Positions 44,360 to 52,984 of a stretch of 64,000 nucleotides of DNA are shown in pieces. The notes beneath the pieces are model-generated. The model worked only from the letters and a program-made list of their open reading frames with translations. It did not search any database and was not told the origin of the DNA. How positions within the stretch are numbered: position 1 is the stretch's first letter; each line of letters opens with the position of its first letter. A program made the position numbers and the translations under genes. The DNA is from JABMQB01 sp964408795 (GTDB lineage: Bacteria > Bacteroidota > Bacteroidia > Bacteroidales > Prolixibacteraceae): the NCBI GenBank assembly GCA_964408795.1, contig CAYPAW010000081.1, forward strand, positions 1-64,000, written 5' to 3'.

Positions 44360-46174
44360 TTACGGGGTATTCAATAATCCCCCTCGTTTATAAATCTCAT
44401 ATTGAACTTTCGAAAAAGGGGAAATGGCCTTTTTCTTTCCTTTGGATCGATTATAAACCATCCCTTTCAGAAGGTCAATTTTTATTTCGTCTCCATCTTC
44501 CAGGTCCAATCCTTCCAATGAGTCGTACGTTAAAACAGGGAATCCGGCATTGATTGCATTTCTTTCGTAGATAGCCCCAAACGATTTTGCCAGGATGGCT
44601 TTTGTGCCCAGAGAGATAAAACAATCCACTGCCTGTTGTCGTGAACTTCCGGAGCCGAAATTGGCCCCGGTAAAAACCATTTCCCCCGGTTCGGATTTTT
44701 TGGCATAATCTTCCCATCCTTTCAGGTTTCCAAAGGTCAACCGGCCCATCTCCTTTCGGTCGGTTACGGTCAGATGGCGGTTATGGTAAATCATATCGGT
44801 ATCAATATTATCGACATCAATCCTTCGGGCTTTCCCGACCAGTACGGTTGGTTTTTCAGCAGGCTTCCCGGTATTTGCAAGACCCCTTGTTTTTGTGGAT
44901 TTTCTGGTTTCTGTTTTGAAGGTTGCCGGATGATCCGGGATTTCTGCCGGCAGGGTTATAGTTCCAGCCACTGCCGAAGCGGCGGCAATAGCTGGGGATG
45001 CCAGGTAAACCTCTCCTTTGCCCTGCTTCCCCGGAAAATTCCGGTTTCCGGTGCTTATGGTCACTTCCCCGGGGCCATTTTGGCCAATCTGTCCGGAGGC
45101 ACACCCGGCACACCCGGCATTCCCTACCAAAGCTCCTGCTTCTTTAAATACAGACATCCATCCATACTCCAGGCACTTATTCCATATGTCATCGGTGGAA
45201 GGCACAATTTTCAATACCACACCGGGAGCCACTTTCCGGTTCCGCAAAATTTCCGCTACCACATACAAATCTTCCAATCTTCCGTTGGTGCAGCTTCCCA
45301 CAAAAGCAGAATCAATCTTTTGTCCCTGAACCTCTCGTATATTTCGCACATCGTGAGGTTTCCCGGGCAATGAAACCACATTGCAAAAATCGGAAAGCGG
45401 GATCTCCCGTTCCTGAGCATACACCGCATTGCTGTCTGCAAATACCGGATTCACCTGTTTCCCTGATTTTTTTGTACAATACTGAATAATCTCTTCCGAA
45501 GGAGGAATCAGCAGCGCGATGGCCCCCATCTCGGTAGCCATGGAAGCAATGGTGATCCGTTCATCCAGCGACAGTCTGGCGATCTCTTCTCCGTATAATT
45601 CCAGTGCACATCCCAACATGGAATGCGATCCCAATCGTTGCAACAGGTTTAAAACAATATCTTTCGCTGATATTCCCTGTTTTCTTTCCCCGGTGCAGAC
45701 AATTTTTACGGATTCCGGGACCTTAAACCAGGTCTTTCCTGTAGCCCATACCGAAGCAATATCGACATCCCCCATTCCCTGTCCAAAGGCTCCGATGGCT
45801 CCCATGATATTCGCATGTGAATCGGTAGAGACCAAGGTGCTTCCGGGGACTGCAATCCCCCGATCAATAGCCAGATGGGTACCGATTCCTGAATTGATAT
45901 CAAAAACCGGGATTTGATTATTCCGGGCAAATATCCGGCAGGCCTGCTGGTTGGCTGCATATTTCTGGTCCGACCCGGAAGGATTGCAATCAAAGGTAAA
46001 CCAGGTCCTGGAAGAATCGGCAATCTCCAACTGATGATCCAAGAGATTCTTCACAACATTGGCCCCGCCAAAATCACGGGCCAGACGAACATCCACTTCC
46101 ATGTCAATGCTATCTCCGGGTTTCACTTTTGCTAGGCCGGCATGGGAAGCCATTATTTTTTCAATAAGCGTCAT
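44360..46174 (-). CDS. LeuC-LeuD fusion hydro-lyase (aconitase/homoaconitase family), paralogue 2
   Basis: 604 residues with the same two-part layout as the next gene. The LeuC-like part has STDSHANIMGAIGAFGQGMG, FVGSCTNGRLEDL and GNAGCAGCASGQIG (cluster Cys). The LeuD-like part has NIDTDMIYHNRHLTVTD and GANFGSGSSRQQAVDCF, where GSGSSRQQ replaces the common GCGSSREH. The substrate-selecting loop behind DTD differs between the two paralogues. In fungi and Thermus, homocitrate isomerization is known to need two separate hydro-lyases, which would fit. It is 23 bases after the HD gene. The substrate cannot be read from sequence. Confidence 0.85.
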   Translation of the reverse strand: MTLIEKIMASHAGLAKVKPGDSIDMEVDVRLARDFGGANVVKNLLDHQLEIADSSRTWFTFDCNPSGSDQKYAANQQACRIFARNNQIPVFDINSGIGTHLAIDRGIAVPGSTLVSTDSHANIMGAIGAFGQGMGDVDIASVWATGKTWFKVPESVKIVCTGERKQGISAKDIVLNLLQRLGSHSMLGCALELYGEEIARLSLDERITIASMATEMGAIALLIPPSEEIIQYCTKKSGKQVNPVFADSNAVYAQEREIPLSDFCNVVSLPGKPHDVRNIREVQGQKIDSAFVGSCTNGRLEDLYVVAEILRNRKVAPGVVLKIVPSTDDIWNKCLEYGWMSVFKEAGALVGNAGCAGCASGQIGQNGPGEVTISTGNRNFPGKQGKGEVYLASPAIAAASAVAGTITLPAEIPDHPATFKTETRKSTKTRGLANTGKPAEKPTVLVGKARRIDVDNIDTDMIYHNRHLTVTDRKEMGRLTFGNLKGWEDYAKKSEPGEMVFTGANFGSGSSRQQAVDCFISLGTKAILAKSFGAIYERNAINAGFPVLTYDSLEGLDLEDGDEIKIDLLKGMVYNRSKGKKKAISPFSKVQYEIYKRGGLLNTP

Positions 46175-46197
46175 AATCCATTATCGGTTGATTTCCA

Positions 46198-46743
46198 TTA
46201 CTGGAGTCGCGATTTAAAAGGCAGAAAAGTCATAAAATCAGCATGATGAACCAGGGTTGCTTCCACAGACCGTTTTACCATGTCGCCTTCACCGGCATGG
46301 GTGGCGATTATGTGGCATATCTCCGGAGGAACCCCACAAGCTTCAGCCAGCGAAACGCCTGAAAAGGGATGGCGTAGATAGGCTCCGTATTTCCCCTGCA
46401 CAGCACGGCCCTTTTCATCCAGTACATACTCGAGCAATTTCCCCACATCGGCCAGTATAGCACCGGAAATCAATACATCCAGGTCTACCGGCAACTCCTC
46501 GCCAAAGAATTCCCGGATTTTTTTTCCACTTTCAAAAGCAATATGCACCACGGCCCGCTTATGCGTCATAAAACGAACTTTCAGATCCGGTCCGCATAAA
46601 AGCGTAAAGGGAATCCTCTGGAGGTCATCGATTGTCAGGACACTTTTTTCCAGGGCCAGCTTCCACGTCTTTGCCGTCTTCTCTCTGATTTCCGGATCCT
46701 CAATCCAGTTCAGTTCAGGCCAGAGTTTGTAGATCTCTTTCAT
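46198..46743 (-). CDS. HD-domain putative phosphohydrolase in the citrate-lyase-like operon
   Basis: 181 residues, soluble. The HD pattern is partly visible: FMTHKRAVVHIAFE, then VLISGAILADVGKLLEYV (the HD pair reads AD here), RHPFSGVSLAEACG, HIIATHAGEG and VHHADFMTF. The second-motif His is replaced by Ala in LADVGK, so metal binding may be altered or made up by the other His residues. It sits 27 bases after the dehydrogenase and 23 before a LeuC-LeuD fusion, a conserved-looking position in the operon. Substrate unknown; a link to the citrate lyase prosthetic group or to a regulator nucleotide is speculation. Confidence 0.65.
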   Translation of the reverse strand: MKEIYKLWPELNWIEDPEIREKTAKTWKLALEKSVLTIDDLQRIPFTLLCGPDLKVRFMTHKRAVVHIAFESGKKIREFFGEELPVDLDVLISGAILADVGKLLEYVLDEKGRAVQGKYGAYLRHPFSGVSLAEACGVPPEICHIIATHAGEGDMVKRSVEATLVHHADFMTFLPFKSRLQ

Positions 46744-46770
46744 AGGTCAACTCTTTTTTTAATCTCCCGT

Positions 46771-47970
46771 TCATTTCAATTTTTCAATCACAGCATCGCT
46801 CATTTGGCGTGTTGTGGCAGCTCCTTTTTTCCAAACGTCGGGCGTACCAGGAAGTTTTTGCATATCGTATGTCCGGACCTTCCCTTCATCAATAACTTCT
46901 GCAACCGCCTTTCTTATTTTCTGCGCCTTCTGAGGTTCATCCAGATATTCAAGCATCATCCTGGCTGACTCAATCATGGCAATAGGATTAACAATGGGAA
47001 CAGGATACCCTGCGTATTTGGGTGCCGACCCATGGGTCGGTTCAAAAACGGCCACTCCCGAATCCGGATTGTACTGAGCCGAACAGGCAAATCCCAATCC
47101 CCCGATCAGTCCCGCAAATGCATCCGAAACAATATCTCCAAACATATTCCCGGCTACAATAACCCCGTATATTTCCGGATTCTTTGTCAGCCACATCATT
47201 TGAGCATCAATGTTGGTATTCCATAATTCGATTTGTGGAAATTCCGATTGTTGAATCTCTTTGGCCATTTTGTACATCATGCCTGATGTTTCTCTGATTA
47301 CGTTTGGCTTTTCACATAAAGTCACTGATTTATAGTTGTGTTCAAAAGCATGCTGAAAGGCAGCCCGGAGTATCCGTTCCGTTGCCTTCTGGCTGAAGAT
47401 CCGTGTTGAAACGGATAATTCCTCCGGAGGTATCTGTCCGAAATTCCTGACAAATTTCGGATGGGTTTGCAATGCCTCATACACCTTGGGAGGAGGATTG
47501 GACCACTCAACGCCACCATACAAACCTTCCGTGTTCTGTCTGAATACAACTACGTCAATTTCAGGTTCTTCTACTCCGTTCCCTGCCCTACGTCTGATAA
47601 AATTCAGTGGATTTCCTTTGTATGTATGGCACGGGCGGAGGCATATATCCAATCCGAAATGCTGCCGCAACCCGACAATGGGACTTGCATAAACCAAACC
47701 TTTCCCCTGTAATTCAGGAGCCAGCTCATGAAACGCTTCATCCCTGGGTTTGGAGGTGATCGCCCCGAAGAGCACGGTTTTATGCTGTTCAATCAAACCA
47801 ACGGTTCGTTCGGGCAAGGGATTGCCCTCTTTTTTCCAAAACTCCCACCCAATATCTCCATGTATATATTCCGCTTCAAATCCTGAAGCTTCCAATATCC
47901 GGATGGCTTCATCCAGGACAATTTTACCAATCCCATCTCCCGGGAGGGTTACAATTTTTTTTCTCGCCAT
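46771..47970 (-). CDS. Isocitrate/homoisocitrate/isopropylmalate dehydrogenase family, NADP-type
   Basis: 399 residues. The beta-decarboxylating dehydrogenase fold is clear: LPGDGIGK, LDICLRP with R112, FRQNTEGLYGGVEW (catalytic Tyr), LCEKPNVIRETSG (catalytic Lys), NIDAQMMW and MFGDIVSDAFAGLIGG (metal Asp). The substrate loop reads SPIVGLR at residues 96-102. Compared with E. coli isocitrate dehydrogenase (S113, N115, R119), Ser and Arg are kept but Asn becomes Ile98. APKYAG and RTYDMQK match the NADP-selecting residues K344, Y345 and Y391. Thus it is an NADP enzyme whose substrate may not be isocitrate. In this operon it would make or use a tricarboxylate for the two hydro-lyases. Confidence 0.85.
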   Translation of the reverse strand: MARKKIVTLPGDGIGKIVLDEAIRILEASGFEAEYIHGDIGWEFWKKEGNPLPERTVGLIEQHKTVLFGAITSKPRDEAFHELAPELQGKGLVYASPIVGLRQHFGLDICLRPCHTYKGNPLNFIRRRAGNGVEEPEIDVVVFRQNTEGLYGGVEWSNPPPKVYEALQTHPKFVRNFGQIPPEELSVSTRIFSQKATERILRAAFQHAFEHNYKSVTLCEKPNVIRETSGMMYKMAKEIQQSEFPQIELWNTNIDAQMMWLTKNPEIYGVIVAGNMFGDIVSDAFAGLIGGLGFACSAQYNPDSGVAVFEPTHGSAPKYAGYPVPIVNPIAMIESARMMLEYLDEPQKAQKIRKAVAEVIDEGKVRTYDMQKLPGTPDVWKKGAATTRQMSDAVIEKLK

Positions 47971-47993
47971 GGTTACCTGTTTTTATTGATCTG

Positions 47994-49556
47994 CTATGTA
48001 TCGGATTTCACTTGTCTGATCACATCGATAACGGTTCCATCCACCCATTTCACCGCTGCAATGACTTTCCCCGACATATTTGGCTTTTGAGGGACTCCAC
48101 ATACTTCTTCGGCTTCTTTTTTCAGTTGCTGTATGCTCTTCAGGGGGAGACCCGCATTTTTCACTTTTTCCATCAGGTCGGTTCTGGCCGGATTGATGGC
48201 GATGCCCCGTTCGGTGACTACGGCATCGATCATTTCCCCTGGGCCACAAAGGGTCGTCACCTCATCCACAATCACCGGTATACGATCACGAAACAAGGGA
48301 ACCGCCAGAAGGGTATTTCGGGCAAACAGACAATTTTGCCATCCTCCGATGCCATGAAGCAAGGCTCCATCTGAATGGGTAACCACATTTCCGTTAAAAT
48401 GAATATCTACCTCTGTGGCACCCAGTATAACCACATCAATCATCGTTGTAAGATTGCCCTTCGCATGATAGTTGTATGCATTAAAAACAGAAAATTCCTG
48501 ATGGTTCTGGTTTTCGTTGAGAGATCGAATTGCCTCGGTATCAAACACCTGTCCTTCCAGGATGTTTTCAAAGGTCCCGTCCTCAAGCATCGCAACTGAA
48601 TATTTGGTACTTCCGCCAAATCCCACGCTTGCTCTCCATTGATTTTTTTTCATTATTTGATGCAAATACTCCCCAAAGGCCAGTGAAATACTCCCGGCTC
48701 CCGATTGGACGATGCATCCGTCGTAAATAATTCCTGCTGCCTCGCAAAAACGGGCTGCATATTCTGCAATTTTCAGGCGATCCGGGCTTCGAGTGATCTG
48801 GGTTGTTCCTGAGACAATTTTCTCAGGCTCTCCGATCTGTTCTTCTACCACTACGAAATCGACATAATTTCCTTTGATCTGAATCGGAAGGCAGGGGAAA
48901 GACACCAGGTTATCCGTAACTACAATGACCTTATCGGCATATTGGGCATCCATTTCGGCAAATCCCAGCACTCCGCAGGCTGATTTTCCTTTTAAGGCAT
49001 TGGCATTCCCGAAAGGATCTGCCGCCGGGGCTGCAATGACCGCAATATCAATTTTCACCTCGCCATCCTGGATGGCCTGCACCCTCCCTCCATGGGAGCG
49101 AAGCACTGCTGTGCCCTTCATTTTCCCCTGAGAAGCAAATTTCCCCAGCGGGCCGTTCATGCTCCCTTCGATGCGGTTGATGGTTCCGTCTTCAAGGTAG
49201 GAAATAAGCGGTGCATTGCAGGGAAAAGAAGCCGAAGGAAACCAGCACAAATTTTTGATTCCCAGCTCATGGGCAAGATCAAAGACCCTGTTGGCAACAA
49301 AATCGCCATCGCGTAAATGATGATGCGTCGACACCGTCATTCCGTCTCGGATCCCTGCTTTCACCAGGGCCTCTTTTAAGGAACCAATCACTTTATTGCC
49401 ATCCGCAGGAAAATCATAACTTACCGGAATCCGGGGTGCCTGTTTGCACCCCTCAGGCCGGTGTTTGCCTACTCCCTTGAACGGAATTACCTTCTCCCCG
49501 TTGATCTGCCCGGGTATCTCCCTGCCGACTGCATTGATCACCCATCTATCGTTCAT
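47994..49556 (-). CDS. citF: Citrate lyase alpha subunit (CitF) family CoA/ACP transferase
   Basis: 520 residues, full length for CitF, the subunit that exchanges acetyl-ACP for citryl-ACP. Family patterns are THHHLRDGDFVANRVFDLAHELGI near the start, SHGGRVQAI, AAPAADPFGNANA and GCIVQSGAGSISLAFGEYL, plus the C-terminal EVTTLCGPGEMIDAVVTERGIAINP. It overlaps the upstream CitD-CitE gene by 11 bases. The ligase CitC and the prosthetic-group genes citG/citX are not in this window. It could act on citrate, citramalate or homocitrate, since all three lyases share this architecture. Confidence 0.92.
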   Translation of the reverse strand: MNDRWVINAVGREIPGQINGEKVIPFKGVGKHRPEGCKQAPRIPVSYDFPADGNKVIGSLKEALVKAGIRDGMTVSTHHHLRDGDFVANRVFDLAHELGIKNLCWFPSASFPCNAPLISYLEDGTINRIEGSMNGPLGKFASQGKMKGTAVLRSHGGRVQAIQDGEVKIDIAVIAAPAADPFGNANALKGKSACGVLGFAEMDAQYADKVIVVTDNLVSFPCLPIQIKGNYVDFVVVEEQIGEPEKIVSGTTQITRSPDRLKIAEYAARFCEAAGIIYDGCIVQSGAGSISLAFGEYLHQIMKKNQWRASVGFGGSTKYSVAMLEDGTFENILEGQVFDTEAIRSLNENQNHQEFSVFNAYNYHAKGNLTTMIDVVILGATEVDIHFNGNVVTHSDGALLHGIGGWQNCLFARNTLLAVPLFRDRIPVIVDEVTTLCGPGEMIDAVVTERGIAINPARTDLMEKVKNAGLPLKSIQQLKKEAEEVCGVPQKPNMSGKVIAAVKWVDGTVIDVIRQVKSDT

Positions 49557-50748
49557 ACTCCCTCCAGTTTTTATCCAGTCTATGCGCCTCCACAGCTTCC
49601 CTGATAATCTTCAAGGCCCTTTTTACTACCGGTGGATCCACCATTTTTGATCCTACCGAAACGACACTTCGGCCCTCTTCCCGGGCTTTGTGATATTCCA
49701 ATACGATCTGCTTGGCCTTTTCAATTTCTTTTACTCCGGGGATCCATGCCTCATGAATGATCTCTACCTGAGAAGGATGAATACACCCTACTCCTTTGAA
49801 GCCAAGCGCTTTGGAGCGCATAGCGTACTCCCTGAGCGCTTCCGGATTCTTAAAATCACCAAATACCGAATCCAGGGGTTGTATCCCGGCAGCAACCGCG
49901 GCATTCACGATCCGGGTTCGTGCGTATACCGATTCCTCGCCCTCAAACGTCCGTGAAACCCCAAGATCAGCCGTATAATCTTCCAGTCCGATAGCCACAG
50001 ATACTATATTCGGGGAACAGCTAACAATCGGAAAAACATGTTCCACCCCAAGTGCCGTTTCGATGATTGGCATCAGATGAATCCCATGTTCTCTGGTACC
50101 CACCACCTTTTCAAGTACCGATTCCACTTCCTCAATCTGATGGGGATGCTCACATTTGGGGATGACAATGAGATGAACATGGTAAGGCACCAGACACTTC
50201 AGGTCTTCCAGACCCAGAGGCAACGGATTAATCCGAACCATACGTTCGGCCCCGTAAAAATCGACCTGGCATAGGGCATTTCGCACGAGGATCCGTGCTT
50301 CCTCTTTTTTTTCCGGTGATACGGAATCCTCGAGGTCAAGGATCACGGCATCACTGCCATAAATACCGGCATTTATCATTCGCTTCGGTTCATTGCCCGG
50401 AAGGTATAACCGGGTCCGCCGGTTCCGCTCTTTAGCTGTTTTTGTCTGGTTTTGTTCCAATACGGGAAAAAGAAACTCCTTTTGTGAATGACTGTACCTC
50501 CGTATGGCTGCTTCCAAACGGGCAGCAAGAACAAAAGACAAAGCTCCAAAATCGTACAGTTCAACCAATACATTTTTTAATTCGTAAAAACGCAAGATTT
50601 TTTCACACAGTTCCCGGATCGATTTCCCATACAGGCTCTCTACTTTGCTCGTTAGCCGGAGGGTCATCTTCTGATCCGGAGCAGGAGAAATCTGGACATA
50701 ACAATCCGAACGAACCGTATCACCCCGATTGCCTGAAGAAATAACCAT
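49546..50748 (-). CDS. CitD-CitE fusion: citrate lyase acyl carrier plus lyase subunit
   Basis: 400 residues. The first about 95 residues are a CitD acyl carrier domain: Ser14 sits in DTVRSDCYVQISPAP as in free CitD (the prosthetic-group Ser), with FYELKNVLVELYDFGAL and RLEAAIRR behind it. From about 110 a CitE lyase follows: TRLYLPGNEPKRMINAGIYG, VILDLEDSVSPEKK, MPIIETALGVEHVF, GLEDYTADLG (metal Glu/Asp) and GCIHPSQVEIIHEAW. Usually CitD and CitE are separate genes. It is the first gene of the operon and overlaps citF by 11 bases. The product is an acetyl-carrying lyase releasing a 2-oxoacid. Confidence 0.9.
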   Translation of the reverse strand: MVISSGNRGDTVRSDCYVQISPAPDQKMTLRLTSKVESLYGKSIRELCEKILRFYELKNVLVELYDFGALSFVLAARLEAAIRRYSHSQKEFLFPVLEQNQTKTAKERNRRTRLYLPGNEPKRMINAGIYGSDAVILDLEDSVSPEKKEEARILVRNALCQVDFYGAERMVRINPLPLGLEDLKCLVPYHVHLIVIPKCEHPHQIEEVESVLEKVVGTREHGIHLMPIIETALGVEHVFPIVSCSPNIVSVAIGLEDYTADLGVSRTFEGEESVYARTRIVNAAVAAGIQPLDSVFGDFKNPEALREYAMRSKALGFKGVGCIHPSQVEIIHEAWIPGVKEIEKAKQIVLEYHKAREEGRSVVSVGSKMVDPPVVKRALKIIREAVEAHRLDKNWREYER

Positions 50749-51128
50749 GGTACTTTTTAAAATTGACTGAAATCCTATGTAATAAATTTTGAAAAGAATG
50801 AATCAAAGAAGCTGGTTCAGGCTTTTGCCTGTGCACAAAAACGCAAAAACAAAAACTCCTTTCCCCCCTTTATTCCGGATAGGGATCATCCAAACATTCG
50901 GGCATCCCGATGTAAAAAAAAACGGGACATAAATACGATTGTATCATGTCACTAAGATATAAAAAAGCCCGTCTGGTTAAACGAAGGATTTATGTGTTGT
51001 TCAACAATTTTGAACATGAATAATTCCCCCCGAAGAATGCCGAAACGAATTGCATGAGTCTGCTTGACATCACAAACAAAAAATCTTCAGGGTACGGGTC
51101 ACTCATGCATCTTTCCTAAAAATAAAAA
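50749..51128. other. Upstream region of the citrate-lyase-like operon
   Basis: 380 bases with no gene. On the - strand it should carry the operon promoter, but I found no TAnnTTTG match. A CGGGATGCCCG palindrome-like word (about 50900-50912) and the word AAAAAAGCCCGTCTGG (50963-50978) are present without a clear hairpin. Confidence 0.5.
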
Positions 51129-51154
51129 GAAGATTCATCGTTTTATGAATCTTC
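51129..51154 (-). terminator. Rho-independent terminator of the MFS transporter gene
   Basis: A perfect 10-base stem GAAGATTCAT/ATGAATCTTC with a 6-base loop. On the - strand it is followed by TTTTTATTTTTAGG. It lies 160 bases after the transporter stop and separates that gene from the citrate-lyase-like operon. Confidence 0.8.
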
Positions 51155-51314
51155 CCTGCGAATTAAGTTATAAAACTATAATACAACAGACGACTTTCGT
51201 TTTATAAGCCGGAAACAAATATAATAAATAAATCTAAGAAAAACATAAATAAAGATTACAGATTATAACATACACGTATTTGTAAATTACACCCTGGATT
51301 CCTGTCCGGAAACC

Positions 51315-52634
51315 TCACAGACGATTCTTTCTTTTTCGGATAATAAGGGTCAGAATGATAAAAGCAGCTATTAATATGATTGGTAAAACCGCCATGTTCC
51401 GGAGGGTAATCTGAGGGCCAGCCGTTTCAATTGATTTACCCATAATAGGTAATACCATTGAAGTAGCCACAAAACCAGCCCCTCCGAGAATTGACATTCC
51501 CAGGGCTCCGCTTTTGGGAATATATTCCGATGCAACTCCGATCATAGTGGGCCAGAAATAACATACTCCGACAGCAAAAACTGCAGCAGCCAATAAGGTC
51601 AGAACCGCACCGGTTGCGATACTCAGCAATACTAACCCTATTGCTGATATCACAGCTGAACCCAGTAATACACCCGTAGAATTTAAACGATGCACCAAGC
51701 CACCAGCAAAGTATCTGCCAACAGCCATAATTCCTGTAACAACCACCAATATAATCATCGGATTAATTCCATTTTTTTCCAGTAATGCATTAATCCACTG
51801 GGTAGTACCTAATTCGGTTGAAGCTGTTAACAGCATACAAAAAAACACAAAGGGAAAAAGCAGGCTTATTTTATTAATGGCCCTGCCTTCAACAATAACA
51901 AGAATCACAATTACTCCCACAATAACAAAAGGCAAAGCACGATCAAAACTGACGGACAGCGAAGGAACAGAAGCAATCAGAATCATCAATATGACTGCAC
52001 CGATTATAGTAAACGGAGCACCAATATTCCGCAACATTTCCTTATATGAAACGCCACTGGAAACACGTTCTGTTTCCGGAATTCGTTGTCCCAGGAAAAG
52101 GAATCCATAAATTACCAGGGGAATAAACAACAGGCTTACCAGTATTTCCCATCGAAAATCAAGTGCATCCATTACCAACCAGGCCAACACGCCTCCAATT
52201 ACGATTCCTCCCGGAAACCATACATGGAACCTGTTCAGCATTTTGGTTTTTTTCTCCGGGAACAAGGTTGCAACAAGCGGATTACATGCTGCTTCAACAC
52301 TGCCATTTCCCAGTCCGATAAAAACATTGGAAACAAAAAGAGATATCATGTCTTTTGCCATTAATAACAGGATGATACCAACCAGATGCATTCCAAAGGC
52401 CATCCATACCACCGTTTTGGTTTTTACAATATCAATGATAAAACCACCTGCGAACATGGCTATGGTAAAGCCCCAGAATGCAGGGCCAAACGCATAGCCT
52501 ACCTGCTCTTTGGTTAATCCATAATCTGTTGAGAAAACTCCTTCGATCTTTGCCCTGATTGCAAAGGTTATTGCTGTAACCAGCAAGGCCAGGCAACTGC
52601 CAAGAAAAAGCCGTTTTTGATTTACATTTTTCAT
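51315..52634 (-). CDS. MFS transporter (sugar/FucP-like type)
   Basis: 439 residues with about 12 membrane helices. The first begins at LFLGSCLALLVTAITFAIRA and the last ends at a basic tail (IIRKRKNRL). Motifs of the major facilitator superfamily include GFTIAMFAGGFIIDIV, NVFIGLGNGSVEAACNPLVA and FPGGIVIGGVLAWLV, close to the FucP/NarK-like sugar branch. It has its own terminator, so it is a single-gene unit. The substrate is unknown; its position upstream of the tricarboxylate operon does not by itself link the two. Confidence 0.85.
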   Translation of the reverse strand: MKNVNQKRLFLGSCLALLVTAITFAIRAKIEGVFSTDYGLTKEQVGYAFGPAFWGFTIAMFAGGFIIDIVKTKTVVWMAFGMHLVGIILLLMAKDMISLFVSNVFIGLGNGSVEAACNPLVATLFPEKKTKMLNRFHVWFPGGIVIGGVLAWLVMDALDFRWEILVSLLFIPLVIYGFLFLGQRIPETERVSSGVSYKEMLRNIGAPFTIIGAVILMILIASVPSLSVSFDRALPFVIVGVIVILVIVEGRAINKISLLFPFVFFCMLLTASTELGTTQWINALLEKNGINPMIILVVVTGIMAVGRYFAGGLVHRLNSTGVLLGSAVISAIGLVLLSIATGAVLTLLAAAVFAVGVCYFWPTMIGVASEYIPKSGALGMSILGGAGFVATSMVLPIMGKSIETAGPQITLRNMAVLPIILIAAFIILTLIIRKRKNRL

Positions 52635-52984
52635 GATTGGTTTTCGTTAATCAGGTTAATGTTTCTTATTATATATCGGAACAACAAAATAATTAACTTT
52701 TTGTACTTGCAGTCCTCTCAGTATCAGGGTCAGAAATAATTGCTAACCATAGCCTGGTTGAAGATACGTATTTTTTGAAAAATAAAAAGCATTTTTCAAA
52801 GCGCTAATTTTTTTACGCTCCGGAAGGAACGTAACAAAAGTATAATTCTTCCTTCGATCCGAAAATTACAGGATCCTTAATCAAAAAGGCTGATTCCTGT
52901 TCAGCTCAGACTAAGAATAAAGAGGTAACTACTAAAAAAAACAATCATTTAATTAACTTTGTTACCATAAACTATCTTAAACGC
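52635..52984. other. Divergent promoter region (MFS transporter / lipoprotein hydrolase)
   Basis: 350 bases without a gene. TACTTTTG on the - strand (52835-52842) and TAACTTTG on the + strand (52954-52961) both fit the -7 consensus. The latter would start the hydrolase transcript about 17 bases before its TTG start codon. -33 boxes are weak. Confidence 0.4.

Noticed and set aside
42548..47970. Leucine biosynthesis operon (leuCD, leuB)
   Set aside because: The hydro-lyases are fused LeuC-LeuD pairs in duplicate, the dehydrogenase has isocitrate-type NADP residues, and the neighbours are citrate lyase subunits and ALDH7; leuA is absent.
50950..51000. Possible terminator AAAAAAGCCCGTCTGG near 50963
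   Set aside because: The arms needed for a hairpin are not symmetrical; the convincing terminator is at 51129-51154.
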